A stretch of 64,000 nucleotides of DNA from a virus, in IMG/VR virus record IMGVR_UViG_3300042563_001986, positions 1-64,000 of that record. One strand, 5' to 3'. The position numbers and the translations under genes are program-made. Below are positions 36,700 through 44,979 of the stretch, one piece after another (within the stretch, counting starts at the first letter, position 1; the number at the start of each line of letters is the position of its first letter). The notes under the pieces were generated by a model, which saw nothing but the letters and a program-made list of their open reading frames with translations, did not search any database and was not told the DNA's origin.

Positions 36700-37162
36700 A
36701 GATTTATATGGAAATAAATTTTCTCTACCTGAGGAGGTTGTAAGTTATTTACAACAGTGTCATGATGCCGCGGGAGGTGCTGACGAAAGTGTTGAGGGTT
36801 ATAAGAGAAACAAAGAACTAAGAGATAGTCGTGAAGTTACATATCAACAATTAAAACGAATGAAAAATTGGTTTGATAAGTTTGAGGGTGACGAAAATGA
36901 TTTATCTTATATTTTAAATGGGGGTCATTATGTTAAAAATTGGGTTCACAACACCTTAACTTCAATGAGAGATAATGTACACAATACTAAAAAGAATAAA
37001 TCTGAGGTTTTACCTAATCAATTTATTCAGCCACATGAGAAGAATGACATGACAACGATTAATAGACCTAGTAAAAGTCACAAATCAACCGTTGATAAAT
37101 ATGACACTGCTATCATGGAAAATTTAACTAGAATAAACGATTTAATTAAAAAAATAATATAA
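36692..37162 (+). CDS. Hypothetical phage protein (156 aa)
   Basis: The protein begins MNKDLYGNKFSLPEEVVSYL and is mostly helical, with charged residues throughout. A central segment reads LSYILNGGHYVKNWVHNTL, and a C-terminal helix ends LTRINDLIKKII. No catalytic motif, signal peptide or membrane segment is seen. It overlaps the upstream gene by 8 nt and is followed after 1 nt by the next gene, so it belongs to the late unit 35863-38483. A structural or assembly role is suggested by context only. Confidence 0.6.
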   Translation: MNKDLYGNKFSLPEEVVSYLQQCHDAAGGADESVEGYKRNKELRDSREVTYQQLKRMKNWFDKFEGDENDLSYILNGGHYVKNWVHNTLTSMRDNVHNTKKNKSEVLPNQFIQPHEKNDMTTINRPSKSHKSTVDKYDTAIMENLTRINDLIKKII

Positions 37163-37163
37163 T

Positions 37164-37457
37164 ATGCCAACAACAGAACCAATTAGTTTCGAGCAACCTA
37201 AAAATGATTTATCATCAATTGCTGAGATGGAGAGAGCAAAATTATTCCCAAAGAATGATTATAAACCAACAAACCAATATTCTGCGGTTAATCCTGACGC
37301 TATTGCCGATGGAGATGCTCAAGGTAAAGGTACTGGAGGATTTTTAGATGTTTATAATCAAGGTGCGGGAGCAATCCAAGACATTTTAGAGAGAAAGGCC
37401 GAGGTAGTTATTAATGAATTTAAACCCAACTCACCGTATACTACACCAAGTGCATAA
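37164..37457 (+). CDS. Hypothetical phage protein (97 aa)
   Basis: A small polar protein (MPTTEPISFEQPKNDLSS, later GKGTGGFLDVYNQGAGAIQD) without recognised domains. A Gly-rich middle and a Pro-containing C-terminus suggest an extended chain. Its stop overlaps the start of the WYL-like gene by one base (TAATG), consistent with translational coupling in the late unit. Confidence 0.55.
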   Translation: MPTTEPISFEQPKNDLSSIAEMERAKLFPKNDYKPTNQYSAVNPDAIADGDAQGKGTGGFLDVYNQGAGAIQDILERKAEVVINEFKPNSPYTTPSA

Positions 37458-37891
37458 TGAAACTTTACAACACAGTTAAATCTCTTATTTTAGAAGTAGC
37501 GTCGATTGACTCAATCGTTGATGCTATAAAAAAAAGAAATAAGATAGTAATTTACTATGATGGTGATGAGCCAGGTGGTAGAGGGTTAAGAGAAATCGAA
37601 CCTGTTTGTCTTGGGTATAGTAAGTCAGATAATCCTGTTTTAAGAGCTTGGGATAATGAAGGGTCTTCTCATACCGCGTATAAAGGCGAACAACCTTTAC
37701 CTGGGTGGAGATTATTCAGAGTTGATAAAATATTATCATTTAAACCAACGGGAGAAAATTTTGATTCATCTAAACCAGGATATAATCCATCAGGGGACAA
37801 AAGTATGAATAGAGTTATTATTAACGCAGTGTTTAATCAACAACCAACGGAACCAACGGAACCAACGGAACCAACGGAACCAATACAATAA
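37457..37891 (+). CDS. WYL-domain-like protein with possible capsid-targeting N-terminus
   Basis: Residues ~16-95 follow the WYL-domain pattern: IDSIVDAIKKRNKIVIYYDG, REIEPVCLGYSKSDNPVLRAW, and WRLFRVDKILSFKP. WYL domains bind nucleic acid or nucleotide ligands in transcription and defence proteins. The usual N-terminal HTH is absent. The first 13 residues (MKLYNTVKSLILE) form an amphipathic helix ending ILE, resembling the (L/I)xE propeptides seen in head proteins of this window. The C-terminus carries four PTE tandem repeats. It lies in a late unit. A virion-packaged nucleic-acid-binding protein is one reading, and a free regulator is the alternative. Confidence 0.55.
   Translation: MKLYNTVKSLILEVASIDSIVDAIKKRNKIVIYYDGDEPGGRGLREIEPVCLGYSKSDNPVLRAWDNEGSSHTAYKGEQPLPGWRLFRVDKILSFKPTGENFDSSKPGYNPSGDKSMNRVIINAVFNQQPTEPTEPTEPTEPIQ
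37843..37880 (+). repeat. 9-bp tandem repeat (CCAACGGAA) x4
   Basis: Four perfect 9-bp units encode PTE repeats at the C-terminus of the WYL-like protein. Copy number may vary between strains. Confidence 0.85.
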
Positions 37892-37898
37892 TTAAGAT

Positions 37899-38483
37899 AT
37901 GACAAACGAAAACGACTTAATACAAAAATTAATGGTATCTAAGGCTATTATGGATAAACATAATAATACCCCAAGAGCGGGTAATAATTTAAATATGACA
38001 AGTCCAATGGTTCAGGATTACGAAGCCCCACAAGCCAAGTATAACTTACCACAAGAATTTATGCAGGAATCTGTAACTCAATCAGTTCCTTCAACACAAC
38101 AACCAATAACCAAAGATAGGGTTATGTCATCTAAATTACCTGATGAGATTAAAAGGTTAATGATAGAACATCCAATCAATCAACCAAACTCAATGGCAGG
38201 ACCTTCATTATCTAATGATTTGATTGATAAAGCCGCAAGATTGATGAATGTTGACGCTAAAGGAACTCCAAGAGGACCTCAACCAAAAAGAGTTACCGAA
38301 CAATCAATACCGACTCAAGATTTGTCAAGTTTAAAAGAATTGTTAAGAGAAGTTGTTGAAGAGGTTTTATTAGAAAATGGATTAATCGCCGAATCAACCC
38401 AAAAATCAAATGAAGTATTTTCTTTTAAGGTAGGTAAGCATATATTTGAAGGTAAGGTTACTAAGATAAAAAAAATATCTTAA
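37899..38483 (+). CDS. Hypothetical phage protein (194 aa), last gene of the late unit
   Basis: The protein starts MTNENDLIQKLMVSKAIMDK and has a long polar, Gln/Pro/Asn-rich middle that looks disordered. Residues ~147-165 (SLKELLREVVEEVLLENG) form an amphipathic helix ending LLE, like the putative cleavage-type helices of the head proteins but positioned near the C-terminus. The last ~30 residues (FSFKVGKHIFEGKVTKI) form a small beta hairpin. No named family is recognised. A terminator follows 21 nt after the stop. Confidence 0.55.
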   Translation: MTNENDLIQKLMVSKAIMDKHNNTPRAGNNLNMTSPMVQDYEAPQAKYNLPQEFMQESVTQSVPSTQQPITKDRVMSSKLPDEIKRLMIEHPINQPNSMAGPSLSNDLIDKAARLMNVDAKGTPRGPQPKRVTEQSIPTQDLSSLKELLREVVEEVLLENGLIAESTQKSNEVFSFKVGKHIFEGKVTKIKKIS

Positions 38484-38504
38484 AAACAAGTTTACTCTAA
38501 AGAA

Positions 38505-38537
38505 AACCCCCCTCATAACTATGTGGGGGTTTTTTAT
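38505..38537 (+). terminator. Rho-independent terminator of the 35863-38483 unit
   Basis: ACCCCCC, a TCATAACTATGT loop and GGGGGTTTTTT form a GC-rich stem followed by a T-run. Confidence 0.9.
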
Positions 38538-38595
38538 TTTATAAGGTTGATATTCTATTATTTTCTTATTATATTTTCTAAGACAATTTTATATT

Positions 38596-39816
38596 ATGAA
38601 AGAAAAAATTAATGTTTTAGTACTACCAAGTGATAAAAGTGGTGTTGGGAAATTTCGTTCTATCGACCCTCACGTACATTTACAAAATTTATATCCTGAC
38701 GACTTCCATTTAGACATTGACTACGAACCAAAAATCAATGACCCAAATTATTGGAAAAAATATCAAATCGTTCACGTACATAGAAATATTGGTAGTAATT
38801 ACGACAATACTCCACTAATCATTAGAAAGTTAAAATCACTAGGAATTATCGTTATTGTTGACATTGATGATTATTGGTTACCAACAAAAGAACATCCTAT
38901 TCATCAAATAATTGTTCAACAAAAAATTAACGAAAAAATTGTTGCAAACTTAAAAGAAGCTGATTATGTTACAACAACAACAGATATTTTTGCAAATGAA
39001 ATTAGAAGGTTTAATAAAAATGTTGTTGTATTCCCCAATGCAATTAACCCAAAAGAACCTCAATTCAATCAACCAACCGTTGAATCAGATAGAATTAGAG
39101 TTGGGTGGTTAGGTGGCTCATCTCACTTACATGATTTAATGTTACTACAAGGGTTCACTCAAAGAAATGGTAAGGACATTAATGACAAAATTCAATATGT
39201 TATTTGTGGGTTTGATACTCGTGGTACTGTTACTGAGATTAATCCACAAACGGGGGAACAAAAACGTAGAGACATTTTACCTCACGAAACTGTGTGGGCA
39301 AAATATGAAGAGATTTTTACAAACAATTATAATTTAGTTGATGAGGATTATAAAAAATTCTTAATGGAATATAAAGAACAAGATTATGTTTCAAATAAAG
39401 AATTACCTTATCTTAGAGTTTGGACAAAACCTGTTACCACATATGCAATGAATTATTCTAAATTTGATATTTCATTAGCTCCAATCAAAAATCACGTCTT
39501 TAATAGAATGAAATCTCAGTTAAAAGTTATTGAAGCAGGATTTTATAAGAAAGCGTTAATCGCGTCTGAAATAGGTCCATATACAATCGACTTGAAACAT
39601 TGTATGAAGAATGGTAACTTTGTTGATGGTAATGCTTTATTAGTCGGTGAGCAAAGAAATCATAGTGATTGGTCGAAACACATCAAAAAGTTAGTTCAAA
39701 ACCCTAATTTGATTACAGATATGGGAGAAAGATTATATGAAACGGTTAAAGACAAATACGATTTAAATACCGTAACAAAAAATAGAGCAGAATTTTATAA
39801 ATCATTAATTAAATAA
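38596..39816 (+). CDS. GT4-like glycosyltransferase
   Basis: The 406-residue protein starts MKEKINVLVLPSDKSGVGKF and has the GT-B N-terminal order IVHVHRN, IVIVDIDDYW, ADYVTTTTD and FPNAINP. The donor half begins IRVGWLGGSSHLHDL (~167), and the GT4 C-terminal signature region is FDISLAPIKNHVFNRMKSQLKVIEAG, where the Lys/Glu of KVIEAG occupy the expected positions. No signal or membrane segment is seen, so it is cytosolic. It opens the accessory block after the terminator, and a poor promoter-like sequence (TTG, 20-nt spacer, TATATTTT) precedes it. Specificity is unknown. Confidence 0.75.
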   Translation: MKEKINVLVLPSDKSGVGKFRSIDPHVHLQNLYPDDFHLDIDYEPKINDPNYWKKYQIVHVHRNIGSNYDNTPLIIRKLKSLGIIVIVDIDDYWLPTKEHPIHQIIVQQKINEKIVANLKEADYVTTTTDIFANEIRRFNKNVVVFPNAINPKEPQFNQPTVESDRIRVGWLGGSSHLHDLMLLQGFTQRNGKDINDKIQYVICGFDTRGTVTEINPQTGEQKRRDILPHETVWAKYEEIFTNNYNLVDEDYKKFLMEYKEQDYVSNKELPYLRVWTKPVTTYAMNYSKFDISLAPIKNHVFNRMKSQLKVIEAGFYKKALIASEIGPYTIDLKHCMKNGNFVDGNALLVGEQRNHSDWSKHIKKLVQNPNLITDMGERLYETVKDKYDLNTVTKNRAEFYKSLIK

Positions 39817-39817
39817 T

Positions 39818-40276
39818 ATGTATAATAAAAAAGGTAAAGTTGGGTTCACCGCAGGTAATTTTGATTTATTACACCCAGGTTATATTTACACTTTTGAAGC
39901 GGCAAAAGAAAAGTGTGATTACTTTATGGTCTTTTTACAAAGAGACCCGTCTGAGACAAGATTTACAAAGTATAAACCAGTCGTTCCATTATATGAAAGA
40001 TATAAAACTTTAATGTCAATAAAGTATGTTGATGAAGTTGTGACATATCAAACTGAAGAGGATTTAATAAAACTTATTGAGTTTTATAAACCTGATGTTA
40101 GAATTTTAGGTGACGATTATATTGGTAAGAGGTTTACTGGAGACCATCTACCAATTGAGGTAGTTTACACCACAAGGTCTCACAATTGGTCAACAACTAA
40201 AATCAAAGATTTAATCACAATACAAACATTGAAACAAAACCCTGAAATTTTAAAAAATTTAGAGACAAATGATTAA
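39818..40276 (+). CDS. Cytidylyltransferase-like nucleotidyltransferase
   Basis: The 152 residues match the nucleotidyltransferase superfamily of TagD and RfaE C-terminal type. The N-terminal GFTAGNFDLLHPGYIYTFEA is the nucleotide-binding loop, and KPDVRILGDDYIGK and TTRSHNWSTTKIKDLI correspond to later motifs. The usual HxGH is HPGY here, so the second His is lost, and the RTxGxS-like motif is also altered (TTRSHNWST). The enzyme may use an unusual substrate or be impaired. Family members activate sugar- or polyol-phosphates as CMP/CDP or ADP derivatives, so it may supply a donor to the GTs. The next gene overlaps by 8 nt. Confidence 0.7.
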   Translation: MYNKKGKVGFTAGNFDLLHPGYIYTFEAAKEKCDYFMVFLQRDPSETRFTKYKPVVPLYERYKTLMSIKYVDEVVTYQTEEDLIKLIEFYKPDVRILGDDYIGKRFTGDHLPIEVVYTTRSHNWSTTKIKDLITIQTLKQNPEILKNLETND

Positions 40277-40988
40277 AATACCTATTACTAAAATTTTGTT
40301 TCTTGATATAGAAACAGTTGGGATTGAAAAAGACTTCGATACTTGTGTTGAAAAACGTCCTGAAATTGCACATCAATTCGATAAGTATTTCGATTGGTTT
40401 TTAAAACGATTCCCTGAAGACGCAATTAAAGGGGAAAACGAAGATGAAAGAAAAAATATTATATTCTCAACAAGAACCGCGCTGGTACCCGAATTTGCAA
40501 AGATTGTATGTGTTAGTGTTGCCTTTGTTATGGATAATGGTGAAGTTAAAAAACAAACGTTTTCTGGTGATGATGAGGAACAATTATTACGTGATTGTCA
40601 GAAATTATTGGACCGTTGTGGAAGATTGGATTTCTTTCTGTGTGGGCATAATCTAAAGAATTTTGATATTCCAATGATGGCTAAAAGAATGATTATTAAT
40701 GGATTACTTCCACCATCAATTTTACCGTCATACGATACAAAACCATGGGAAATTAAAGCCATCGACACTAAAGAAATTTGGCAATATGGTGCTTATACGG
40801 CGATTGGTTCATTAGATTTAATGTGTACCTCAATGGAGATTCCATCACCAAAAGAAGGTGAAATCACAGGAGATAAAGTACATAATTCATATTGGAACCA
40901 TGGTAAATTAAAAGAAATCTCAGAATACTGTGAACGAGACGTTAACGTATTAATTGAGGTGATAAAAAAATTAAAAGAACTTAAATAA
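40269..40988 (+). CDS. DEDDy 3'-5' exonuclease (PolB-like)
   Basis: The 239 residues show the four motifs of DEDDy exonucleases: LFLDIETVG (Asp13, Glu15), GHNLKNFDIPMM (Asp133), and YCERDVNVL (Tyr220, Asp224). The layout resembles the predicted PolB-like 3'-5' exonuclease domain, in which a stand-alone exonuclease is related to B-family polymerase proofreading domains. The role is likely degradation or proofreading of DNA 3' ends. It sits between the nucleotidyltransferase-like and dUTPase genes, overlapping both slightly, as part of a nucleotide/DNA metabolism mini-unit. Confidence 0.88.
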   Translation: MIKIPITKILFLDIETVGIEKDFDTCVEKRPEIAHQFDKYFDWFLKRFPEDAIKGENEDERKNIIFSTRTALVPEFAKIVCVSVAFVMDNGEVKKQTFSGDDEEQLLRDCQKLLDRCGRLDFFLCGHNLKNFDIPMMAKRMIINGLLPPSILPSYDTKPWEIKAIDTKEIWQYGAYTAIGSLDLMCTSMEIPSPKEGEITGDKVHNSYWNHGKLKEISEYCERDVNVLIEVIKKLKELK

Positions 40989-41590
40989 TGTCAGAAGAAA
41001 TAGATTTAGATTTTTTAAAGAAAAAAGCCGAAGAGCTAAAATCAATACTATCAATGTCAGAAAACAATGATATTGATTATAATCAAATCCTTGAGGAGTT
41101 TGGTGTTGATGTTAAACAATTAGAAGTTGATATGAAAAACTATAAAGCTCAGTTAGAATTAGGTTTTAATAAACTACATCTTGATGCCGTAACCCCAAGT
41201 TATAACTACCCAAGTGATTCTGGATTTGATTTATACTCAGTTGAAGATATTACAATTGAGGGACTTGGTAGAGGTTTAGTTCCGACAGGATTATCATTTG
41301 ACATTAAAGATGGATATGAAATTCAAGTTAGGTCTAAAAGTGGGTTAGCCATTAATCAAGGTTTAATGTGTTTAAACTCTCCAGGAACGGTAGATAATGG
41401 ATATACAGGTGAAGTAAAAGTAATTATATTTAATACAAATAAAGAACCTTTTACAATTACTAAAGGTATGAAAGTTGCTCAAGCAGTTTTATGTCCCGTA
41501 GTTAATGGTGGTTGGGTTTATTTGGATGAGAGAAATGAAGTAACAAAAAAAGACCGTAATAGTAACGGATTCGGTTCAACAGGAATTTAA
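40988..41590 (+). CDS. dut: dUTP diphosphatase (dUTPase), trimeric type
   Basis: The enzyme hydrolyses dUTP to dUMP and PPi, preventing uracil incorporation and supplying dTMP synthesis. The five dUTPase motifs are present: SDSGFDLYS (~76-84), RSKSGLA (115-121), GTVDNGYTGE (133-142, catalytic Asp136 and Tyr139), a motif IV region at AQAVLCP, and NSNGFGSTGI at the C-terminus (191-200). An extra ~60-residue charged helix precedes the core, making it longer (200 aa) than usual (~150). The gene starts on the stop codon of the exonuclease. Confidence 0.95.
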   Translation: MSEEIDLDFLKKKAEELKSILSMSENNDIDYNQILEEFGVDVKQLEVDMKNYKAQLELGFNKLHLDAVTPSYNYPSDSGFDLYSVEDITIEGLGRGLVPTGLSFDIKDGYEIQVRSKSGLAINQGLMCLNSPGTVDNGYTGEVKVIIFNTNKEPFTITKGMKVAQAVLCPVVNGGWVYLDERNEVTKKDRNSNGFGSTGI

Positions 41591-41591
41591 T

Positions 41592-43091
41592 ATGATAACA
41601 ATAATTTATTCAACCCATAAAGACGAAACTTATAATAACAAATTTAAACAACATTTGTTACAAACTGTTGGATTAAAACATGTTCAGATTTTAGAGTTTC
41701 AGAACAATAATCAATACAGTTTGGCTGAGGTATATAACAAAGGTATATCACAATCAATTTATGATATTGTGGTTTGTTGTCATAACGACATCAAATTAGA
41801 AAATAATTGGGGTAAGAAATTATTTAAAGATTTCGAAAATAACCCTGATTACGGAATCATTGGGAAGGCAGGGTCAACATATTTTCCTGAATCAGGAGTC
41901 TATTGGGAACGAATGGCTCAAACAATGGTTGGTCATGTATATCACCAACCTGAGGGTCGTAAAAAATGGGTTAATAAGTATTCCGCAAAATTAGATGAAT
42001 TAACACCAGTAGTGACTATTGATGGTTTATTCATTTCATTCGATAAAACAAAAATAAAACATAATTTTAATGAGACTATTGGTAAGTTTCATTTTTATGA
42101 CCACCCATTCTGTTTAAGTAATTATTTAGACGGGGTAAAAATTGGGGTTACATTTTCTTTTGATATTACCCACCAATCAGTTGGACGACCAAATGAGGAA
42201 TTTTTTGAAAGTAAAACTAAATTTTTAGAGAAGTTCTCGTCTAAATTGCCATTAGACTTAAAACCAAACAGTATTTACGTTCCTAAAATAAACGAAAAAC
42301 CAACTAAAAATATTGGTAAAGTTTCGGTAATTATACCAACAAAAGATAAGTTCGAATTAATAAGTGAATGTATTCTATCTTTTTACGAACATTGTAACCC
42401 TAATTTATTTGACATTTTTATCGCCGACACTGGGTCAACTGATGAAAATAAAGAAAAACTTAAATCATTTATTTCTGATTATAATAATATTAAATTAATT
42501 GAATATGATTATTATAATTTTGCAAAAATTAATAATGATGTGGTTAAAAACCATCTAAATAACACTCACGAATATTTGTTATTTTGTAATAATGATATTA
42601 AATTATTAAACAACGTTATTTATGGTATGTTAAAAATATTCAAAACAACTCCAAAAGTTGGTACTGTCGGTTGTCGTCTACATTATTTAGATAATACCGT
42701 ACAACATGATGGTATGGTAATTTATATTCATAACAATATAATACAATTAACACATTCGGGATTAAAAGGATATTATACTTATACACCATCAATAAAAAAA
42801 GTATTGGGGTCTACTGCAGCTCTATTAATGATTAATAAAACCATATTTGAAAAGTGTGGTTATTTTAACGAAAATTATCAAACTTGTTTAGAGGATGCGG
42901 AATTAAACATCAAATGTCTTTCATTAGGTCTAAATAATTATTATGACGGTAATTTAGTTGCTTATCACTATGAGAGTCAAACCAGAGGAGATAATGATGA
43001 TAATTACCGTCAAGATTACATTAACACTTTTTATCCTTTTATGATTAAAAACGAAAACAATATTAAACCTTTTATATTTAAATTAAACTAA
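41592..43091 (+). CDS. Double-domain GT2 glycosyltransferase
   Basis: Of 499 residues, the first ~220 form a GT2-like domain with IVVCCHNDIKLENNW and GIIGKAGSTYFPESG. Residues ~240-499 are a second, more typical GT2 (GKVSVIIPTKDKFELISECI, FIADTGSTDENKEKL, LLFCNNDIKLLNN, VGCRLHYLDNTVQHDGMV, EDAELNIKCLSLG). The acidic NND and EDAEL residues fit metal binding and catalysis. Two-domain GT2 proteins often make alternating linkages in surface polysaccharides. It shares a base with the dehydratase/aminotransferase-type gene downstream (TAATGG). Donor sugars are unknown. Confidence 0.8.
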   Translation: MITIIYSTHKDETYNNKFKQHLLQTVGLKHVQILEFQNNNQYSLAEVYNKGISQSIYDIVVCCHNDIKLENNWGKKLFKDFENNPDYGIIGKAGSTYFPESGVYWERMAQTMVGHVYHQPEGRKKWVNKYSAKLDELTPVVTIDGLFISFDKTKIKHNFNETIGKFHFYDHPFCLSNYLDGVKIGVTFSFDITHQSVGRPNEEFFESKTKFLEKFSSKLPLDLKPNSIYVPKINEKPTKNIGKVSVIIPTKDKFELISECILSFYEHCNPNLFDIFIADTGSTDENKEKLKSFISDYNNIKLIEYDYYNFAKINNDVVKNHLNNTHEYLLFCNNDIKLLNNVIYGMLKIFKTTPKVGTVGCRLHYLDNTVQHDGMVIYIHNNIIQLTHSGLKGYYTYTPSIKKVLGSTAALLMINKTIFEKCGYFNENYQTCLEDAELNIKCLSLGLNNYYDGNLVAYHYESQTRGDNDDNYRQDYINTFYPFMIKNENNIKPFIFKLN

Positions 43092-43720
43092 TGGCACAAG
43101 GAATTTACCAAATAACAGAAAATTTTGAAACTAAACTATCCGAATATACAGGTGCGAAGTACGTTGTAACAGTGGATAATCAAAGTAACGCATTATTCTT
43201 ATCACTAATGTATGAGAATATTAAAGGTATGGAAATTGAGATTCCATCCAGAACATACCCATCGGTACCATGTGAGATTATTCATGCGGGAGGTAAGGTT
43301 AAATTTACCCCTGTTGAGGGTAAAACTATAAAAGGTGCGTACCAGTTGTCCCCAACAAAAGTTTGGGATTCGGCACTTAGGTTTACTAGTAATATGTACA
43401 TACCTAACACTCATATGTGTATCTCATTCACAGGACCATACAAACACTTTAAACTGTCTAAGGGTGGTGCAATTTTAACAGACGACTATGATGCGTATCT
43501 TTGGTTCAAACGAGCAAGATATAGTGGGAGAAGAGAATGTTCATACCATGACGACCATTTTGATATGTTAGGTTGGAATTTTTATATGATGCCCGAATTA
43601 GCCGCGAGAGGTTATTTATTAATGAATCAGTTCTATAATATGGATGGGACTCCAAAACATAATGAGGATTTAGAATTACCTTATCCAGATTTATCAAATT
43701 TTAAAATATATCAACAATGA
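43091..43720 (+). CDS. Truncated DegT/DnrJ/EryC1/StrS-like PLP protein
   Basis: The 209 residues cover the N-terminal and PLP-lysine parts of a DegT-type sugar aminotransferase: YTGAKYVVTVDNQSNALFL (~17-35), EIPSRTYPSVPCEI, and SFTGPYKHFKLSKGGAI around the expected PLP-Lys. Family members are usually ~370 residues, so the C-terminal small domain is missing. The reading frame stops without a visible frameshift partner downstream, because the next ORF is a methyltransferase. The protein may be a minimal or degenerate form, or act with a host partner. If active it would transaminate or dehydrate an NDP-keto-sugar. Confidence 0.65.
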   Translation: MAQGIYQITENFETKLSEYTGAKYVVTVDNQSNALFLSLMYENIKGMEIEIPSRTYPSVPCEIIHAGGKVKFTPVEGKTIKGAYQLSPTKVWDSALRFTSNMYIPNTHMCISFTGPYKHFKLSKGGAILTDDYDAYLWFKRARYSGRRECSYHDDHFDMLGWNFYMMPELAARGYLLMNQFYNMDGTPKHNEDLELPYPDLSNFKIYQQ

Positions 43721-44334
43721 AAAATTACAAATTTACAGAAGAATGGTTTACCAACGATGGGTTATCCGTATTAAATAATTTAGACCCAACAAAAGAAATT
43801 CATATCCTTGAGATAGGTTGTTTTGAGGGTAAATCCACTATTTGGTTTTTAGATAATATTTTACAAAACGACAAATCAACGATAACTTGTGTCGACCCAT
43901 GGACTAATTTTAGTCAAGATAATAATAGTTTAAATTCTTACTTTAAAGATAACGCTGAATGGTTATTAAGTGAAAGAAAAACTAAAGAAATGTTTTTACA
44001 TAATATTAATGAAAGTACAAACGCCAATAAGGTAATCGTTAGGGAAGGTCTTTCAAATAAAGTCTTACCATTTTTAATTACTGAAGGAAAAATGTACGAT
44101 ATAATTTTTATTGACGGTAATCATACCGCACCATATGTTATGATGGATGCGATTATGTCATGGGAATTATTAAATGATAATGGTATTATTATTTTTGACG
44201 ATTACTTATGGGAAATGAGTCGGCCAACAAACTTAAGACCGAAAGAATCTGTAGACTATTTTATGTTAACCTTTTCTGACTATATTACCGAATTACATTC
44301 AAATTACCGTAAAATAATTAAAAAAATAAAATAA
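43717..44334 (+). CDS. Class I SAM-dependent methyltransferase
   Basis: The 205 residues include motif I IHILEIGCFEGKSTIWF (~27-43), the post-I acid TCVDPWTNF, and YDIIFIDGNHTAPYVMMD (~127-144), as in the Methyltransf_24 type. These enzymes often methylate sugars or small metabolites in polysaccharide clusters. It overlaps the preceding gene by 4 nt. The 87-nt gap after it is unusual for the block and may hold a gene remnant. The substrate is not apparent. Confidence 0.75.
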   Translation: MKNYKFTEEWFTNDGLSVLNNLDPTKEIHILEIGCFEGKSTIWFLDNILQNDKSTITCVDPWTNFSQDNNSLNSYFKDNAEWLLSERKTKEMFLHNINESTNANKVIVREGLSNKVLPFLITEGKMYDIIFIDGNHTAPYVMMDAIMSWELLNDNGIIIFDDYLWEMSRPTNLRPKESVDYFMLTFSDYITELHSNYRKIIKKIK

Positions 44335-44421
44335 AAAAATCGAGAATAGGTACAGGTGAGTTTGGAAGGAAAGTGAGTAATAATCTTTCTTTACTGTCTA
44401 TAAAAATTAATTAAAATAACT

Positions 44422-44979
44422 ATGTTTTATACTAAAGAAGAATTAAAATTAATTGGATTTAAATCAATTGGGGAAAATGTTTTGATTTCAAACAAATGTT
44501 CAATTTACAATCCACGGAACATATCGATAGGTAACAATGTTAGAATTGATGATTTTTGTGTGATTAGCGCTGGTGAAGGTGGAATTAAAATAGGTAACTA
44601 TGTTCACATTGCCGTTTTTTGTAGTTTAATCGGGAACGGTAAAATAACACTTGACGATTTTTCAGGATTATCATCAAGAGTATCAATATACAGTTCAACT
44701 GATGATTATAGTGGTAATTTTTTAACAAATCCAACAGTAAGTAAAGAATACACTAATGTTATATCAGGTGATGTTAGGTTAGGTAAACACGTTATTGTTG
44801 GTGCGGGGAGTGTGATATTACCAAATGTTAATATTGATGACCATAGTTCTGTTGGTTCGTTATCATTAGTGACTAAAGATGTTGAAAAGTCTAAAATTGT
44901 TGTTGGTATACCATCTAAGGTCATAAAAAATAGAGAAAATAATTTATACAGTTTAGAATGCGAGTTTCTGAAAAAATAA
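44422..44979 (+). CDS. Left-handed beta-helix (hexapeptide) O-acetyltransferase
   Basis: The 185 residues show hexapeptide-repeat rungs typical of maltose/galactoside/sugar acetyltransferases: ISIGNNVRIDDFCVISAG, IKIGNYVHIAVFCSLIG and VRLGKHVIVGAGSVILPNVNI, ending VVGIPSKVIK. The catalytic His of the family is probably in NYVHIAVFC. It is a trimeric cytosolic enzyme that transfers acetyl from acetyl-CoA to a sugar. Its 3' end overlaps the MaoC start by 22 nt. It probably works with the sugar-modifying genes around it. Confidence 0.85.
   Translation: MFYTKEELKLIGFKSIGENVLISNKCSIYNPRNISIGNNVRIDDFCVISAGEGGIKIGNYVHIAVFCSLIGNGKITLDDFSGLSSRVSIYSSTDDYSGNFLTNPTVSKEYTNVISGDVRLGKHVIVGAGSVILPNVNIDDHSSVGSLSLVTKDVEKSKIVVGIPSKVIKNRENNLYSLECEFLKK

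Noticed and set aside
38547-38577. Promoter before the GT at 38596 (TTG, 20-nt spacer, TATATTTT)
   Set aside because: The -7 element lacks the final G and the spacing is off by one. In AT-rich DNA this may be chance.
44335-44421. Open in-frame stretch in the gap before the acetyltransferase
   Set aside because: It reads as KKSRIGTGEFGRKV in one frame and could be a gene remnant, but it is short, has no start, and I cannot match it to a family.
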